A stretch of DNA of 64,000 bases, taken from NCBI GenBank assembly GCA_030549495.1, contig JAUIRK010000925.1, positions 682,001 to 746,000 on the forward strand. Reading direction: 5' to 3'. The stretch's first letter is position 1; each line of letters starts with the position of its first letter. The stretch is from Nectonema munidae (Eukaryota > Nematomorpha > Nectonematoida > Nectonematidae). Positions 22,154 through 34,185 of this stretch are shown here, piece by piece. The notes below the pieces were generated by a model. It was not told the origin of the DNA. It ran no database searches and was given only the letters and a program-made list of their open reading frames with translations. A program made the position numbers and the translations under genes.

Positions 22154-23017
22154 GATCTGAAACGTATAGTTTTTATAAATGTAACAAAGCCGTATTTATA
22201 CTAAGTGCGCTTTATCAAAAAGATTACTTTATTTCAAATTTTTTATTATGTATAAGAATTATAATTTTAAGTCAGGAAGCGTAGATTGAGAATTTTAAAA
22301 CTCTCATCAGGCAAACATGGGTCTATCAGACCCGAGAATCTTAAAAAATAAAGATTTTTTTTGTATAAATTGTATATACAGTTTTGAAACTTTTAAAATG
22401 CCCCATTCTACTTGTATTTAAATCATTCAAAAAATATTTTTGTCAAAGTTATTATTTTTTTCGGCAACGACCTAAAAACGTTTAGCATTACGTTGCAGGT
22501 AAACATGGGTCTAATAGACCCAATGAGCAGTGAGCACTCACAAAAACATATTATTTATGTGAATGTAGTAAAAATAAATAAATAAATTTAATATTTTTAC
22601 AATTAAATAATAGTAAGTGTCCTTCGCTTTACAGACATATGGCAATTTACTCCAGATCAAACTTTAACTCGCTAGCTAATGCCAAAAAAATTTCCATAAC
22701 ACTTTTAGTAATTCTATTATGTAAATTTAATTTTAAACATTTACTTTCATAAAAGAAAAACGAAACCGAATTTCATATTTCAAAAATGGATTTATTCAAG
22801 TTTTTGTTCGACTTAAAGACTTTTTATAGTTTGTAGTTGCACATTCGGATCACACAAATACATAATAATTCACTCGCTTTTGTTAAAAAATATTAAAAAA
22901 TTTATTTTCATTTCTGAAAATATACTATCCTAGTCTTTTCAAGTTAGGGACAAAAGCTTTTATTACAATTTTGATTTGCAAAGAATACAAAAGGCAAAAA
23001 AGGACGCTCACGTAAAA
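22154..23017. other. Interval between two piggyBac elements
   Basis: It contains two short copies of a palindromic tract, AACATGGGTCTATCAGACCC at about 22315 and AACATGGGTCTAATAGACCC at about 22503. These are probably subterminal repeats of a piggyBac-type element. Otherwise it is AT-rich with no ORF. Confidence 0.45.
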
Positions 23018-24317
23018 TTAGAAGCATTTATCGCATATTAGTTTTGCAAGTTTGAATGGAGCATTTCGAACATTTTCTGGTGCTTCGTTTTTCCATGGGT
23101 AGGCATAAAAAACAAAATCCTCTGGGGGAAGAAGCTGAAGATGGAGTTGGTTGGGAAAGCCATAAAAGTTGAGGAGGGATTTAGTTTTCAAGTTTGTTTG
23201 TGCTGGATTAGATCTTACTCTCATTGATTCTTGCGATAAAAGTAGAGAGAGCCTTTTTATGAAAATATTTCTTCCTCCACTTTTTATAGAAGGAAAATCT
23301 TGCGGGGAGTTGAACTTGGATATGATAAAGGAGTTGAGGCAAGCCATGTCCAAATAATTGCTGAATATCGCCATCGGCCACCTTCTACAAGGCTTGTAGC
23401 TTCGATATTGCTTGAACATCCTGTTGTCAACATCTACTCCACTTTAATGCTTGTTATATTCAATCATTGATTCAGGTTTGCCCGCAATACAAGTTATTTC
23501 AACTTTTTTCGGGGTTGTTGCGATAAAATGTAAACAACTTTGAACTTCGCATGTCGTTTCGGAATGTATGCTGAGAGAGAAGCATCTTTCGAATAAACTA
23601 CATGAGTTTCACACTCATTTAGCTTGAGAGTTTCAACTGTAAAATTTTCGGGATAAATATTTTTGTAGTCATCACAGTCCCACATACAGTGTAGTTTTTC
23701 GTAAGGGCCCATAAAAATATAAATACCAATACCCTCTGGCAAATTTGAATCGGAAACAAGTCGTTTTACTATGGAAATAGCGAGAAAATAACTTCGGTCT
23801 TCTAAACCGGAAATATATATTTCAGGTTTCATGTAATAAAAGCTTTTTGAATCGTTTATTTGATAATTTTAAATACCATAATGCCCTAGTTTTTTCGGAT
23901 CGTAAATTGAAATTTCCTCTGAAACTATCCGTTTGCTCAGCAATAGTTACAGCAGTATTGGGAGTCCAATATTGAGCAAAAACTTTTTAGAAGTGATCGT
24001 GTAAAAAGCTCACTGCGAGCAAGTTTGTCATTGGGGTTTCTAATGCTTTTATCATCAAAAGAAAGAAAATAATGTATTAGAAAAAACATTTCTCTTCCAA
24101 GAGAAGCTTTTAGGAAAGGTGAATCACAGGTTTCACTGAAAAATGTGAAAATTTCAACTTTTTGGTCCAAACATTCCCCAATGTGTAACATGCAAGCAAA
24201 ATAAGAAAGTAGGTGATGCACTTCAAATTTGTCAAAACAATGCTTTAAATTTTTATGTTTAGGGTTTACTTTTCTAAAAAAAGAGGTGAAAAAAGTTACG
24301 TACATCCATATACCCAC
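23018..24317 (-). pseudogene. Second piggyBac transposase, inverted and degraded
   Basis: Minus-strand frames in order are: CFDKFEVHHLLSYFACMLHI and REMFFLIHYFLSFDDKS (24317-23937); KPEIYISGLEDRSYF with SIVKRLVSDSNLPEG (23832-23494); and YRSYKPCRRWPMAIFSNYLD, FPSIKSGGR, then a zinc-binding tail ending LICDKCF (23419-23018). It is clearly related to the piggyBac at 18769 but a different subfamily. The segment with the first catalytic Asp (about 23840-23940) is poorly preserved, and at least three breaks are present. Terminal repeats were not identified. Confidence 0.8.
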
Positions 24318-24319
24318 AA

Positions 24320-24735
24320 CACTTCACATACACACGCATGAAAAATTAGGGGAAAAGTAAGCATACATGAACCGATGCAAAACACACGCACACATACCCA
24401 TAGAAAAGCAGGTGAAAAAATGAGCACCCATACATCCAAACAAAATACCTGTACCTCCACATACACACACCAACACCCATACACACCCACAGACATACAC
24501 ACACAGCCACAGGCATACACACACACACACTCACAGACATACACACACCCACCCACATACATACACACACACCCACCCACAGACATACACACACACACCC
24601 ACAGACATACACACACACCTACAGACATACACACACACCTACAGACATACACACACATCACAGACATACACACACACTCTTTCTCCTCCCAAACATACAC
24701 ACACACAACACGAATAAATATTCGTCCACAAACAA
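24320..24735. repeat. CA-rich minisatellite/microsatellite
   Basis: About 400 bases of ACACAC interspersed with a recurring CCACAGACATACACACAC unit. It gives long repetitive Cys/Val or His/Thr frames on both strands that are not genes. It abuts the 5' side of the inverted piggyBac transposase. Confidence 0.9.
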
Positions 24736-25160
24736 ACACTTAAACCAGGAATCATAAAAATTTTATAAATTAATCTTATTTAAAATTAGTTTTCATTTTT
24801 AACTTTGTATAATGATAAATATGATGAATCACTTCTAAAGTGAAAAACAATTTAAATATTTTCAAGATGTCTGTTTTCCAAGGTGCTAATCCTTTGGGAC
24901 CACTATGAGAGACAGAAGTATTTCTTAAACTTTCTGTTTGAGTCCTTCCCCTTGTACTGGTAAAGGGCTCTTAGCTATAACATATTTCGCGATCAAGGGA
25001 TTGTGGCTCCCCAGGGCAAAGATCTTGAATGAAGCCCCTTGCTCTTTCTTTTCTCACTCATCCCCACCCCATTCTGGCTTAAAAAGTGATTTAGAAAAAA
25101 AATGCTCACATTTTTATTAAGCCTCATAATTCAGATATATTCTGACTGAGTCGAAGACAG
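24736..25160. other. No feature seen
   Basis: Moderately AT-rich, no recognised gene. CCCCAGGGCAAAG at about 25010 could be a decayed hAT end but has no partner. Confidence 0.35.
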
Positions 25161-25166
25161 TCTCCA

Positions 25167-25608
25167 TTAGATGTTCATTTTTCGTGTTTTAGCAGCAGCA
25201 AAATTATCGATGACTTCGTCAAAATCAACACAATCGAGAACTTTCTCAATGCTCATGAGAGTGCGACTTTGTAGGCGGGCTTGCCCCGTTGTGCTCCTTA
25301 GGTTGGACTTAATAAGTTTTAGCTTGCTGAATGACCTTTCACAGGATGCAATAAAAGTTCCAATTGTCAGCATGATCCTCAGAGCCACTTGTAGATTCGG
25401 ACAGAATCGTGAGTGCGAGGACAGAAAACCACTCCATAGCGTTTGCCCGGGTTTTCCTTCCGAGGTTTTAAAAACATTTGAATGTCCTCAATTTCCATCT
25501 CAAGCTCTGCTGCGCTGACGTCAGTGGCAATGAAATGGCGCCTCCTAGGTGTGACGCCCCGGGGAAATCACCCCCCCCCCCCCTTAATACGGCCCTGTCG
25601 TCAGTGTG
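25167..25608 (-). pseudogene. hAT transposase C-terminal fragment with one end
   Basis: The minus-strand frame MALRIMLTIGTFIASCERSF, SKLKLIKSNLRSTTGQARLQ and LMSIEKVL is the C-terminal dimerisation segment of hAT transposases ('ASCERSFSKLKLIKSYLRST'). The matching terminus is the reverse complement of 25585-25608 (CAGGGCCGTATTAAGGGG followed by a G run). The N-terminal and catalytic parts are missing, so this is an internally deleted copy. Confidence 0.7.
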
Positions 25609-25969
25609 GGAACTTATTCGCTAATTTCATCGAAAAAAGACGAATCACTTGACTCTTCAACAAAACTACTCGAAGATGAAGATTCCATGGAAAAGACCTG
25701 AAAACTTGAAATGAATACTGGAAACTTTGAGTATGGAAGGGGTAAAACGCGAAGAAATTTGAGCGAGTAACGAAGGCGGTAAGATGTAAAGAAACTACTC
25801 AATGAAAACATAATATTTCAAAGTTTTTTCTTTCCGAAGAAGAGTTGGTGAATCATCCTTCGCGTAAACAATCAAATTGTTTTTATTATTATATCTTGCT
25901 GCGAAAATTTGATGTGAAGAACAAGTGATTTATTGTGATATCGTCTTTATTCTCAACATCACTTGGCAA

Positions 25970-26467
25970 GAATTCGAGTCAAAACGCTCGAAAACTAAAA
26001 CGCCCGATACAAAAACACCCAATACAAGAACGTCTGAAACTTGAATCTACAAAAAATATTTAAAAATTTAAGATTTTTTCTTGTATCTACGCTTTTTTCC
26101 AATTATTATCTAATATATTTTTATAAGAATGTTAAATTTAACACTTTGTTGTTTCACATGCATAAAAAACAGATACAAGATTCCTAATTTATCGATCTTA
26201 TCGAATCGAAGTACTCCTGAAATTTTGAACAAAAATAAGAAATTATTTATTTTCTTGTTTTCCTGTTTAAATTAGTCACATCTTTTCTGGCTTCAAACTG
26301 ATTTCCCGTTTAAATTGGTAGTTTAATTGTTTTGCAAACCAAAGAAATAATGTATTTTTGTATGGTCACTTTTATCTTTCAAGTCAAAATTTCAAAAAAT
26401 AATAACGCCCGAATTATTATTTTCGGGCGGTATTGGGCGTTTTGGTTTTCAGCGTTTTGACCCAGTA
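25970..26467. mobile_element. Palindromic AAAACGCCC-word element with a 10-bp target duplication
   Basis: The left arm is GAATTCGAGTCAAAACGCTC, then AAAACTAAAACGCCCGATAC and AAAAACACCCAATAC. The right arm is its mirror: AATAACGCCCG, TTTCGGGCGGTATTGGGC, GTTTTGGTTTTCAGCGTTTT, then GACCCAGTA. The 10-mer CACTTGGCAA occurs exactly at both borders (25960-25969 and 26468-26477). A 9-11 bp duplication is typical of Mutator-like elements, though no transposase is encoded here. Confidence 0.75.
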
Positions 26468-26477
26468 CACTTGGCAA

Positions 26478-27011
26478 ATAACATAAAACCGATAGAAAAG
26501 TCATATTAGGTTGTATGAAAGCATAAATTCCTTATTAATCTTCTTTATTTTCTATAAAAGAAATGTGGATTAAAATGGTATATCCCTATAAACGGTGCTA
26601 TAACAGAATATGTTGTGTAAAGAGAAGGTTGAATTTGGAAAAAGCTTCAAACAAATAAAGAAAACGTTTTTTGCGGCGCCTCTTTTCACCCAAAAACACA
26701 TTCAAAAAACACCTAAAAACTAGTTTTATTTGTAGTTTTATTAAATTGTTTTTTTATATATATATATTTTATCATGAACATAATATTTGAGTATGTACTG
26801 TACTAAATCTTGCTTTAGGCTTTACTAACTTTTAATATCCTTTACTTTTGAACTCAATTGATTAATTGTAATTTTTTGTTGAATTTCACTGATTATTTGA
26901 TTTAAATAGTTTCTGTTGCTACCTATGATGTTGTTTGGGGTGAAAAGACGCTCCCTTTTTTTGTAGTAAATTGCTGAACTTTAATATTTCTGGCAATATA
27001 AAAAATATTTA
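26478..27011. other. No gene seen
   Basis: AT-rich with a short (TA)n tract near 26755. Confidence 0.4.
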
Positions 27012-27013
27012 TA

Positions 27014-28453
27014 CAGTCGAACCTCAATATAACAAAATCCTACGGACCCCAATATTTTTTCGTTATATTGAGACTTCGTTATAGGAAATCTTTATATAAC
27101 GAAATTACAAAGGCTTTTATTATTTTTTCGTTAAAATGAGGTTACAATAATTTGAAAAAGTACATGCGGTAAAATCGTTTATTTGTATTATGAAAATGAT
27201 GCTATGGAAGTTTATGCATGTGAATGGAAATAATGCGTTATTTTCTTCTGCTTTTATGCTTTAGAGTGCAGATTTTCTAGGAACTCGCAAATCGAAATAC
27301 TACTCCTAACAATTTCTGAAGGTAAATCTCCTCTTTTCAACAAATAGTGATAAAGTTTAGCTGAAATTGCTTTAGCCTCAGTTAAAGTGAGATTGCTTTT
27401 TTCAGCTTCTTCAGGATTAGTTGAGTCTTCATCTCCAGATTGCTCCTCCCCATAAACATTGGATGACTGATCCAATTCCACTTCCCTTATAATATCATCA
27501 TCACTTCTTTTTTGATGAGTTATAACATGTTCATCTATTGAAATGAACTCGCCAATTTCTTTTTCATTTAAACTATTCTCTAAATAAAGTGTACGCAATG
27601 TTTCTTCAGAGTATAGAACTTCAGAATCACATTCTGAATCAAAAACTTGATCGAGCGCAAATCCACATTTCTTGAAACAATTGGCAACAATTGATGAATC
27701 AACAGCGTTCTATGAAGAAACTGATAAATGCAGAGCTTGAAGAATGTTAAGTGAGAAGTTTGGCTTCTCCTCATTTGACAGAAAATATCTGACAAGGTTT
27801 GCTCTGTACTTGGCTTTGAAACATCTTATTATGCCTTCATCCAGAGGCTGAATCAAAGCGGTAGAATTTTTGAGCTGTGCAGTTGTCCAATAATAAAACA
27901 ATTTTTCTCTTCTTTAATTTCATTACATTGTTTAATTTACTTATCCAGTGACAAAAAATCGAGTTGTCATCCACGACTTTGAGTTGTTTTCATAATCACA
28001 AGGCAAACTTTTCAAACCTTTGAAACAACGTGGTTTTGCATATTTTCCTATTACTAATGGAGGCATCATGTCTTTTCCAGTCGATTGCAACAAAACAGTA
28101 TAGTCAATCTTTCTTTTGAGTGCTTGCCACCAACACATGAATCACCTTTAAAAGTCAAAGTTTTGTTCGGCATCATTTTATAGAACAAAGCAGTTTCATC
28201 AGCGTTGTATATGTTATCTAATGAATACTCTTCTAAAATTTCAACGATTTTCTCTTCTTTCCACTTTTCAACATCTTCCAATGCCACACTTTTTCCTTCC
28301 CCACATATACGTTTGCAGCAAATATTATATCTTTTGGAAAACGTGCTAAGCCAACCATTGCTAGCTATAAAATTTGCTAAATTGAACTTTTCCGCAAAAA
28401 AACTAGTGAATATTTCGTTATATCGAAAATTTCGTTATAACAAGGTAGTTACA
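27014..28453 (-). mobile_element. Tigger/pogo (Tc1-mariner superfamily) element, degraded
   Basis: The left end CAGTCGAACCTCAATATAAC follows TA, the expected target. The right end TTCGTTATAACAAGGTAGTT is a decayed inverted copy. The minus-strand transposase reads SNGWLSTFSKRYNI, then YNADETALFYKMMPNKTL (first Asp), KAKYRANLV, and TALIQPLDEGIIRCFK (third Asp). The second Asp box (VLLLDNCTAQ) survives in a shifted frame near 27890. The N-terminal HTH DNA-binding domains are missing, which explains the short 1.44-kb length. Two or more frame breaks. Confidence 0.85.
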
Positions 28454-28663
28454 TATATGCACAAGAAAGCATTAATTTAAAGGTTATAGATACGCTAAAT
28501 GTACAAAATATAAAAATTATCATAAACAAAAGAGTATTTGTGAAAACAAAAAGGCCGGGCCCGTTGAATCCATGTTTATCTGAATCGTAAAGAAAATATG
28601 TTGGCCGCATGAGGGTTAAATTAAATGCATGCAAACTAATTTTTTTCTCTTTTTAACAATAAG

Positions 28664-28830
28664 TTCTACTCGTGAATCTTTATTATTGAGGGAACTCCAA
28701 TGCCTGCCTGTATATACGATCGATTTGAACATTTCGATTTGGTTGACACGAACTTTCTGAATCTCGATCGCATAACAATGTTCTTGCGAAGCCTAGCCAA
28801 AGGTTTTCACGATGTCTCGGAAATGTACTC
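28664..28830 (+). other. Possible host exon, unrecognised (weakly phosphodiesterase-like)
   Basis: The frame starting at 28700 reads MPACIYDRFEHFDLVDTNFL, then NLDRITMFLRSLAKGFHDVS and EMYSSMHQ. Codon composition is distinctly richer in G+C than the flanks and resembles the MOB2 exons. The pattern 'FxxFxLxDxx..L..FLRSLAKGFHD' loosely recalls the helices before the metal site of class I cyclic-nucleotide phosphodiesterases, but the HNxxH signature is not there. A pyrimidine tract and AATAAG at 28653-28663 could be an acceptor. No donor is clear. It may be an exon of an unseen gene or a relic. Confidence 0.3.
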
Positions 28831-29060
28831 CTCGATGCACCAAAGCTTATTTTTAAAATTCTTCCAATGTTTTATTGCATTTCAAGATTACGCGTATTTA
28901 TATGAAATCTTTCTTTTAAAAGTAACACAATTACGTCCAAATTAAAAGAAGGAGAATTAATCTTCGATTCCTCAGAAGCATCCAATCAGAGCCGGATTTT
29001 TTTTAAATGTAGGGTAGTTATTGAAAAATATTTTTTTAATTTCCTACGCTTTGTGCTGTG

Positions 29061-30295
29061 CAGGGCTTTGGAGTCGGAGCTGGAGCCCCTGGAGCCGTAA
29101 TATTCTGTCAGTAAGAGCCGGAGTCACAAATTTTAATGTGCGGCTCCCTCTTACTAACAGAATATTGGCAACAAAAAAGCCAAAGCTTCATGAAATTATT
29201 AAAAGTCGCTCCGGTAAAGTAACTATTTTGGATCAATCTACCAGATGGGGTAGTACCTATGTTATGATAAAGCGCTTACTTAATCCGTTTTATTAAACAC
29301 GGCAGATACTGATGTATCTCTTTTGGAATCATTCTGGGACCAAACGAAATGTTTAGAAAGGTTACTATATCAACCTTATGTAATTACCAAAAAACTTCAG
29401 AGCGAAGATTTAACTCCTGGTCAATTTTTTAAAATATTAAGGAGATCCTTAATATTTTTTTCTCTAATGTTAACAGACGAAATAAGAAGTTCGATGGTAA
29501 GAAGAGAATACAATTTACTTCAAAATGAATTTCTGCTTGTTGGAATTTATCTTGATCCAAGGTAAAGATGTCTACTTTCGCTTGAACAAATATCAAAAGC
29601 CAGAGAGTCTGTCAAAAATATTGTGTGTAAAATGAGAACAGCTGACAATCAAAGCGATTTTTAGCATTGCAAGAAAATTCGAAATCTGTGGGGGAATCTT
29701 CGTCAAGTAGTTCTTCACCTCTATATGAATTCGAAGAGATAACTTTTGATTTTGAGAAAGTTCTTGACAAGCAACAAAAAAGACAATCAAGAAAAAAACG
29801 CTTAAAAAAATCAGTGTCGTCAACAATATCTGATTTTGAACTTCAGATCAAAAAATCTTTTTCTGAAATTGAAAAATTTGACCGTTTTTCGAATTTGTCT
29901 TGTGATGAAGCAATTAAAAGTTATCCTGAAATTATTAAAGACGAAGCTAAAATTATAACTGCTTTGCCTACAACACAAGTAAGTGTGGAACGCCTTTTTC
30001 GGCTTTAAAAATTTTGAAATCAGATTTACGTAGTAGTCTCAAAGAGGACATTTTGGAAGCAATGCTATTTTTAAGAACAAACACATATAAATTAAATTTT
30101 GAAATATTTGTCTAATTGGAAATGATATAAATCTTAAACTTTATGTATAATAATTAAGAATAGTATAATTTTGTATAAATAAACCCAACTTTATGTATAA
30201 CTGAAAGAAATCACAATAAATATTGAAAATATACTTGGAGCCGGAGTAGGAGCCGGAGTCAAAAAATCTATGTTCCGGACCCGGAGTTAAGCCTT
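29061..30295 (+). mobile_element. hAT element with GGAGTCGGAG ends, degraded
   Basis: The left terminus is CAGGGCTTTGGAGTCGGAGC. The right part has GGAGCCGGAGTAGGAGCC, then CCCGGAGTTAAGCC. Plus-strand frames contain VTILDQSTRWGSTYVMIKRL (29190-29296), the segment 29323-29565, and the C-terminal dimerisation motif ALPTTQVSVERLFRL (29960-30008), typical of hAT. About three or more breaks are present, and the N terminus is missing. No clean 8-bp duplication was found. Confidence 0.75.
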
Positions 30296-30659
30296 CCTTT
30301 GTTCAAGGAGTTGGCGTTTAGTGTCTTGATTCCAAATATTTAGAGACGGGTTTTTGTAAAAAAATCGTTTGGGAGTCCGAAATTTTCCCTGTCTCTGTAA
30401 CCCTGCACCAGACTGCAGAATAAGAACAAAAGAAACACGTATGTGTGAAACTTGTAAAGGTTTTATGTACAAGAAAATTCATTTTTGATATGTTCTACGC
30501 GTCATGATGACCTATAATGTTCATCCATCTCTTTTTGTTTATTTTAACGGATATTAAATTTTTTGTTCTCTTTTGTCTTCCCTAACATATAATTGACTTT
30601 ATTTCATTTTCTATGCAAGTTTTCAGTGGTATCACGATGCTGTCAACCATAATCTGATA

Positions 30660-31370
30660 TCCAATAACTCAGCTACTAAACTCTACTTCTCCTAACTAGT
30701 GACATAGAAACTAACCCAGGTCGAATCACATGTCCCAAATGCACATTATGCATTACGCCATCTTGCACTACTGGTGGATCCGTTTGTTGCAACTTGTGTT
30801 CCAAATGGTTTCAGTTTCGCTGCACTACACTCTTCGCCCCCAAGACTACATTTCAGAATGGATAAGCTCACTATACCAACAACAAGCATCCAATCACTTT
30901 AAAAATTAAGAGTTGCAGCCACCTCAACAAATTCTAAGCAACACCCAATAATCTTTCATAATTGATATCAATCATCCTCATTAAGTTCAAATTCACCATT
31001 AACTAATATTTTGGGAAACAAAAAAGAGAACAAGAACGTACACAAAAAGGATAGACGAAACATTAACATACTACAATGGAAATTAATGGTATTCGCAACA
31101 AACATGAAACTCAAACACTTCATTCAAGAGACTAAACTTACCAAATATTTCCAATTTTACCGCCATTAGACAAGACAGACAACCTGGTGAAGGTGTTGTT
31201 CTCATCACATACATACATCATGATACTCCACATAGAAACTAACTCAAGCAGACACATATACTGAACTGCAATCTTTCAAAATCAAAACTGGACACAACAG
31301 CCAAGCGGGTCACCGGTGACCATCCATTTCTTTTCAGTTTCACAGTCAATTACTCATTTTATAACAAAGT
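30660..31370 (+). mobile_element. LINE fragment, 5' half (ORF1 zinc finger, start of endonuclease)
   Basis: The frame 30680-30862 reads TLLLLTSDIETNPGR, then a Cys-rich finger ITCPKCTLCITPSCTTGG, CCNLCSKWFQFRC. It has the 2A-like plus zinc-finger layout of some CR1/L2-type non-LTR elements. From about 31060, INILQWKLMVFATNMKLKH and KHFIQETKLTK match the start of an APE-type endonuclease (canonical 'INILQWNINGIRNK'). The fragment ends at a T run at about 31370 and lacks the reverse transcriptase. Stops and frameshifts are present. Confidence 0.65.
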
Positions 31371-32835
31371 TTTTTTTTTTTGAAAAACTATCTGTATTTC
31401 AATATAATCTATTTATATGTGTTAAATAAATGACTAAAAAAATTTATTACCTATTTATACCACTGATCCCAAAATGAGAGGGTCATTGAGCTACCATGGA
31501 AATGGTATCAAAAGATGCAGCTAGCGATTTTAGGGGAAAGTCACGAAAGTTATAGCGATGTAATTCAGCCAATGCTGTACAATAACTTGTTTAGTGAAGG
31601 GCTAATTTACGCCTCGAGCACTAAAAGGATTAAGATGTCTGCATTCTATAATGATCAATATCCCCTTTTTACCATGGATCCTTGAATGGAACAGAGCAAT
31701 GACGAGCATTATGTTGTCTGTATCATATGTAATATCAAGTATAGCTATGATAAATTCTACTGTTATGATTTTACTTTTACTGAAAAAGTATATAAAAAAA
31801 AATCAATAATTCGATTTACAAAATTTGGATGATAATAATTTATTTGTAAGAGACGAGTTTATAAAAATATAGGTGTGTAGGCGCATACAAAATAATCTTT
31901 GCCAAGTTCTGAAAGATTGCTGGAAATTGCACTATTCCGGGATTAAATATAAATGTGGTGTATTAGAATGAATCTGGCTTTTAAATTATTATTATTATTA
32001 GGAAATCATTATTATGACGCGGGAATAAATTAACTTTAAATTGATCAACGCATATGCTATTAGAGGGTTTACATTTTTTCACTTTGAAATTATTGCTGAG
32101 ATAAATAATACTTGTTAGAACCATCAAAAATACTTTTTAGTCGGAAAAAGGGAAATTTTGCATCGACGTGGATTTAAAAAATATTCTTCCGCGATTAAGA
32201 TACACATACAGTAATAATGGTATGATGATTCTGCTTGCATCCAACGCTGCCACCGCTTTCAAAAGAAGGCTGTTACTTTTGATTCGAGAAATGATTCAAT
32301 CATTTTCAATTTTTTGCACCTTTTTCGCTCCTCGGACCCATCGATTTCTGTTTTTCGCTTGTGTCTCCTCCTTTTGTCTAAAAAAATTTTTTTTTAAAAG
32401 TTATAGTTAACAAGAATAAAATTTTAATTGTGTAACAATATATAACAACTTTATTATATTATGCTATACCTCATAGCATAATACTCGATATATTAAATTG
32501 TGTTAAATTCCATGTTATTTTCTTCGTGTAGGTTAAAATTTAATTGGCCAGGTGTCTTCCAATCGCAGTAGGATAAAAATGATAATTTTCATAGAAATTT
32601 TGAATTGATACCAGTTATATAGTTTATTTATTTTAATTTCTTATAAATTAGTATATAGGAAGTTGATGTTATTGGAAATTTTGAAGAGATAAAATTTAGA
32701 AATAACCCATAAGCATGGTAATTCAAGTTTCCCTAAAAAATCTTTTTAATTAGATAAAAGACGAAAGAATCAAAAAAAAGTTTGTTCAAAATATTATATA
32801 AAGTATTGAATATTTTATGTTGTATAGTTGTTAAC
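31371..32835. other. No gene seen
   Basis: AT-rich 1.5 kb. The open frame at 32168-32410 shows nothing recognisable. Confidence 0.4.
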
Positions 32836-32886
32836 AAAAACACGAGATTTTGTAGACAAAACGAGATTTCGTCGACAACGAAAATA
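32836..32886 (+). repeat. GTCGACGAAATCT-word repeat, left end
   Basis: ACACGAGATTTTGTAGACAA then ACGAGATTTCGTCGACAACG: two iterations of the CGAGATTT-GTCGAC word. The same word recurs near 34190-34380, 36390, 58385-58750, 59484-59760 and 61880. Confidence 0.5.
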
Positions 32887-32901
32887 ATATTTTGTCATAA
32901 G

Positions 32902-33273
32902 CCAAATCGTTCATAGTCAAAATGCCCGAAACTAAAATGGTCTAGAGAATATATGCGCATAACTTGAAATAAATCTCAGTTTCTTGGGAGTCCGACTAAT
33001 TAAAAAAATTTTTTTTTAATTTAATGTAAACAAACAAAATAAGAAAAAAAATTAATTTTTCAGAATATTAAATTTAATTAAATCTCAGATGGAGGAAATC
33101 GAAGAAAATGTTATTTTTTACATATCTTTACCATATGTTACTGGTCAAAACTTTCCGAAACGAAAATATATTATTATTGATCTTCAATTTTGTAAAAGTT
33201 AATTATTTGTATGTTTTAGTTCGATGTTTTGTTTTTCGGACGTTTTAGTTTTCGAACATTTTCACCAGGCACC
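32902..33273. mobile_element. AAAACG-word palindromic element
   Basis: Left arm TTCATAGTCAAAATGCCCGA then ACTAAAATGG. Right arm GTTTTGTTTTTCGGACGTTT then AGTTTTCGAACATTTTCACC and AGGCACC. Diverged member of the family at 16672. Confidence 0.5.
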
Positions 33274-33748
33274 TTGCATAAGGTAGTTTAAAAATAGCCA
33301 CTTTTGTTACATTAAGTAAGATTGTGCTTGTTAGTAAACATCTAAGCTTAAAAATAAGAGAATGACCACTCTTACTTTTGAGTAAGTTCTAACTAATTTA
33401 TATAAAAACTTTAAAAACAAAAAGTTTTAATCAGTATTCTAGAAAAACGTAATCATATATCAAAAATCTTTCGCGGAATTTGACTAGGATAAAAAATATA
33501 TTTTATTTTTATAATTACAGTAAATTAATTTTATAATTACAGCTCTTTGTTTAACTTCTTAAATTTTTACAAAAATGTACTAATTAAAAAGTTGACCTAT
33601 TAATAAAAAGTTGATCTTTCTTGATCTAAAATAACTTGGGCTTCTTTTACACAAACTTTATAAAATAAGTCTTTTTACGCGTTTTAGCATTAGTGCTATT
33701 AGAATTTAAAAGTTGAGTTTATTTAACCTTTAATTGCCCTGGTTATAA
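33274..33748. other. No feature seen
   Basis: AT-rich spacer. Confidence 0.4.
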
Positions 33749-33828
33749 GGGTTCAGGAATAAATCGGCGTTTTGACAAATCCGCCTCGAATTATCCAGAT
33801 ACGGACTTGTCCTGAGGGCGAATTAACC
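33749..33828 (+). repeat. AATTCGGC-word repeat copy
   Basis: It starts GGGTTCAGGAATAAATCGGC, then GACAAATCCGCCTCGAATTA, and ends GTCCTGAGGGCGAATTAACC. An 80-base palindrome-like unit of the family also seen at 35007, 42776, 45222, 50386 and 61448. Confidence 0.5.
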
Positions 33829-34185
33829 TACTTCGGTTATATCTTTGAATAACATTAGTGAAAAAGACGACCATTAACTTCATAGATTTCTTACTTTCCT
33901 CTCATCAAGTATGATGTGTATAAGAAAAGAAGATACCGTAAAAGCTGTTGTTCTGATTGATTGATGCTCTAATAATGCATACACAATGAAAGCAAAATCA
34001 GACGGATGAAACATAATCAAAGCAAAGTATTTGAGTTTCTGTAGCACAAGATACACAACTTGATTGAAAGCACTGTTAGGTCAACACGTGACAGGGAAAT
34101 GGAATTGAGTTATTTTAAGGATCAAGAGAAATTATTCAAAATGGAAATTTAATAATATTATGTAAAATATTTCATTTTAGATTTT
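33829..34185. other. No feature seen
   Basis: AT-rich spacer, no recognised feature. Confidence 0.4.

Noticed and set aside
24296-24743. Long Cys/Val and His/Thr frames on both strands
   Set aside because: They are translations of the CA satellite.
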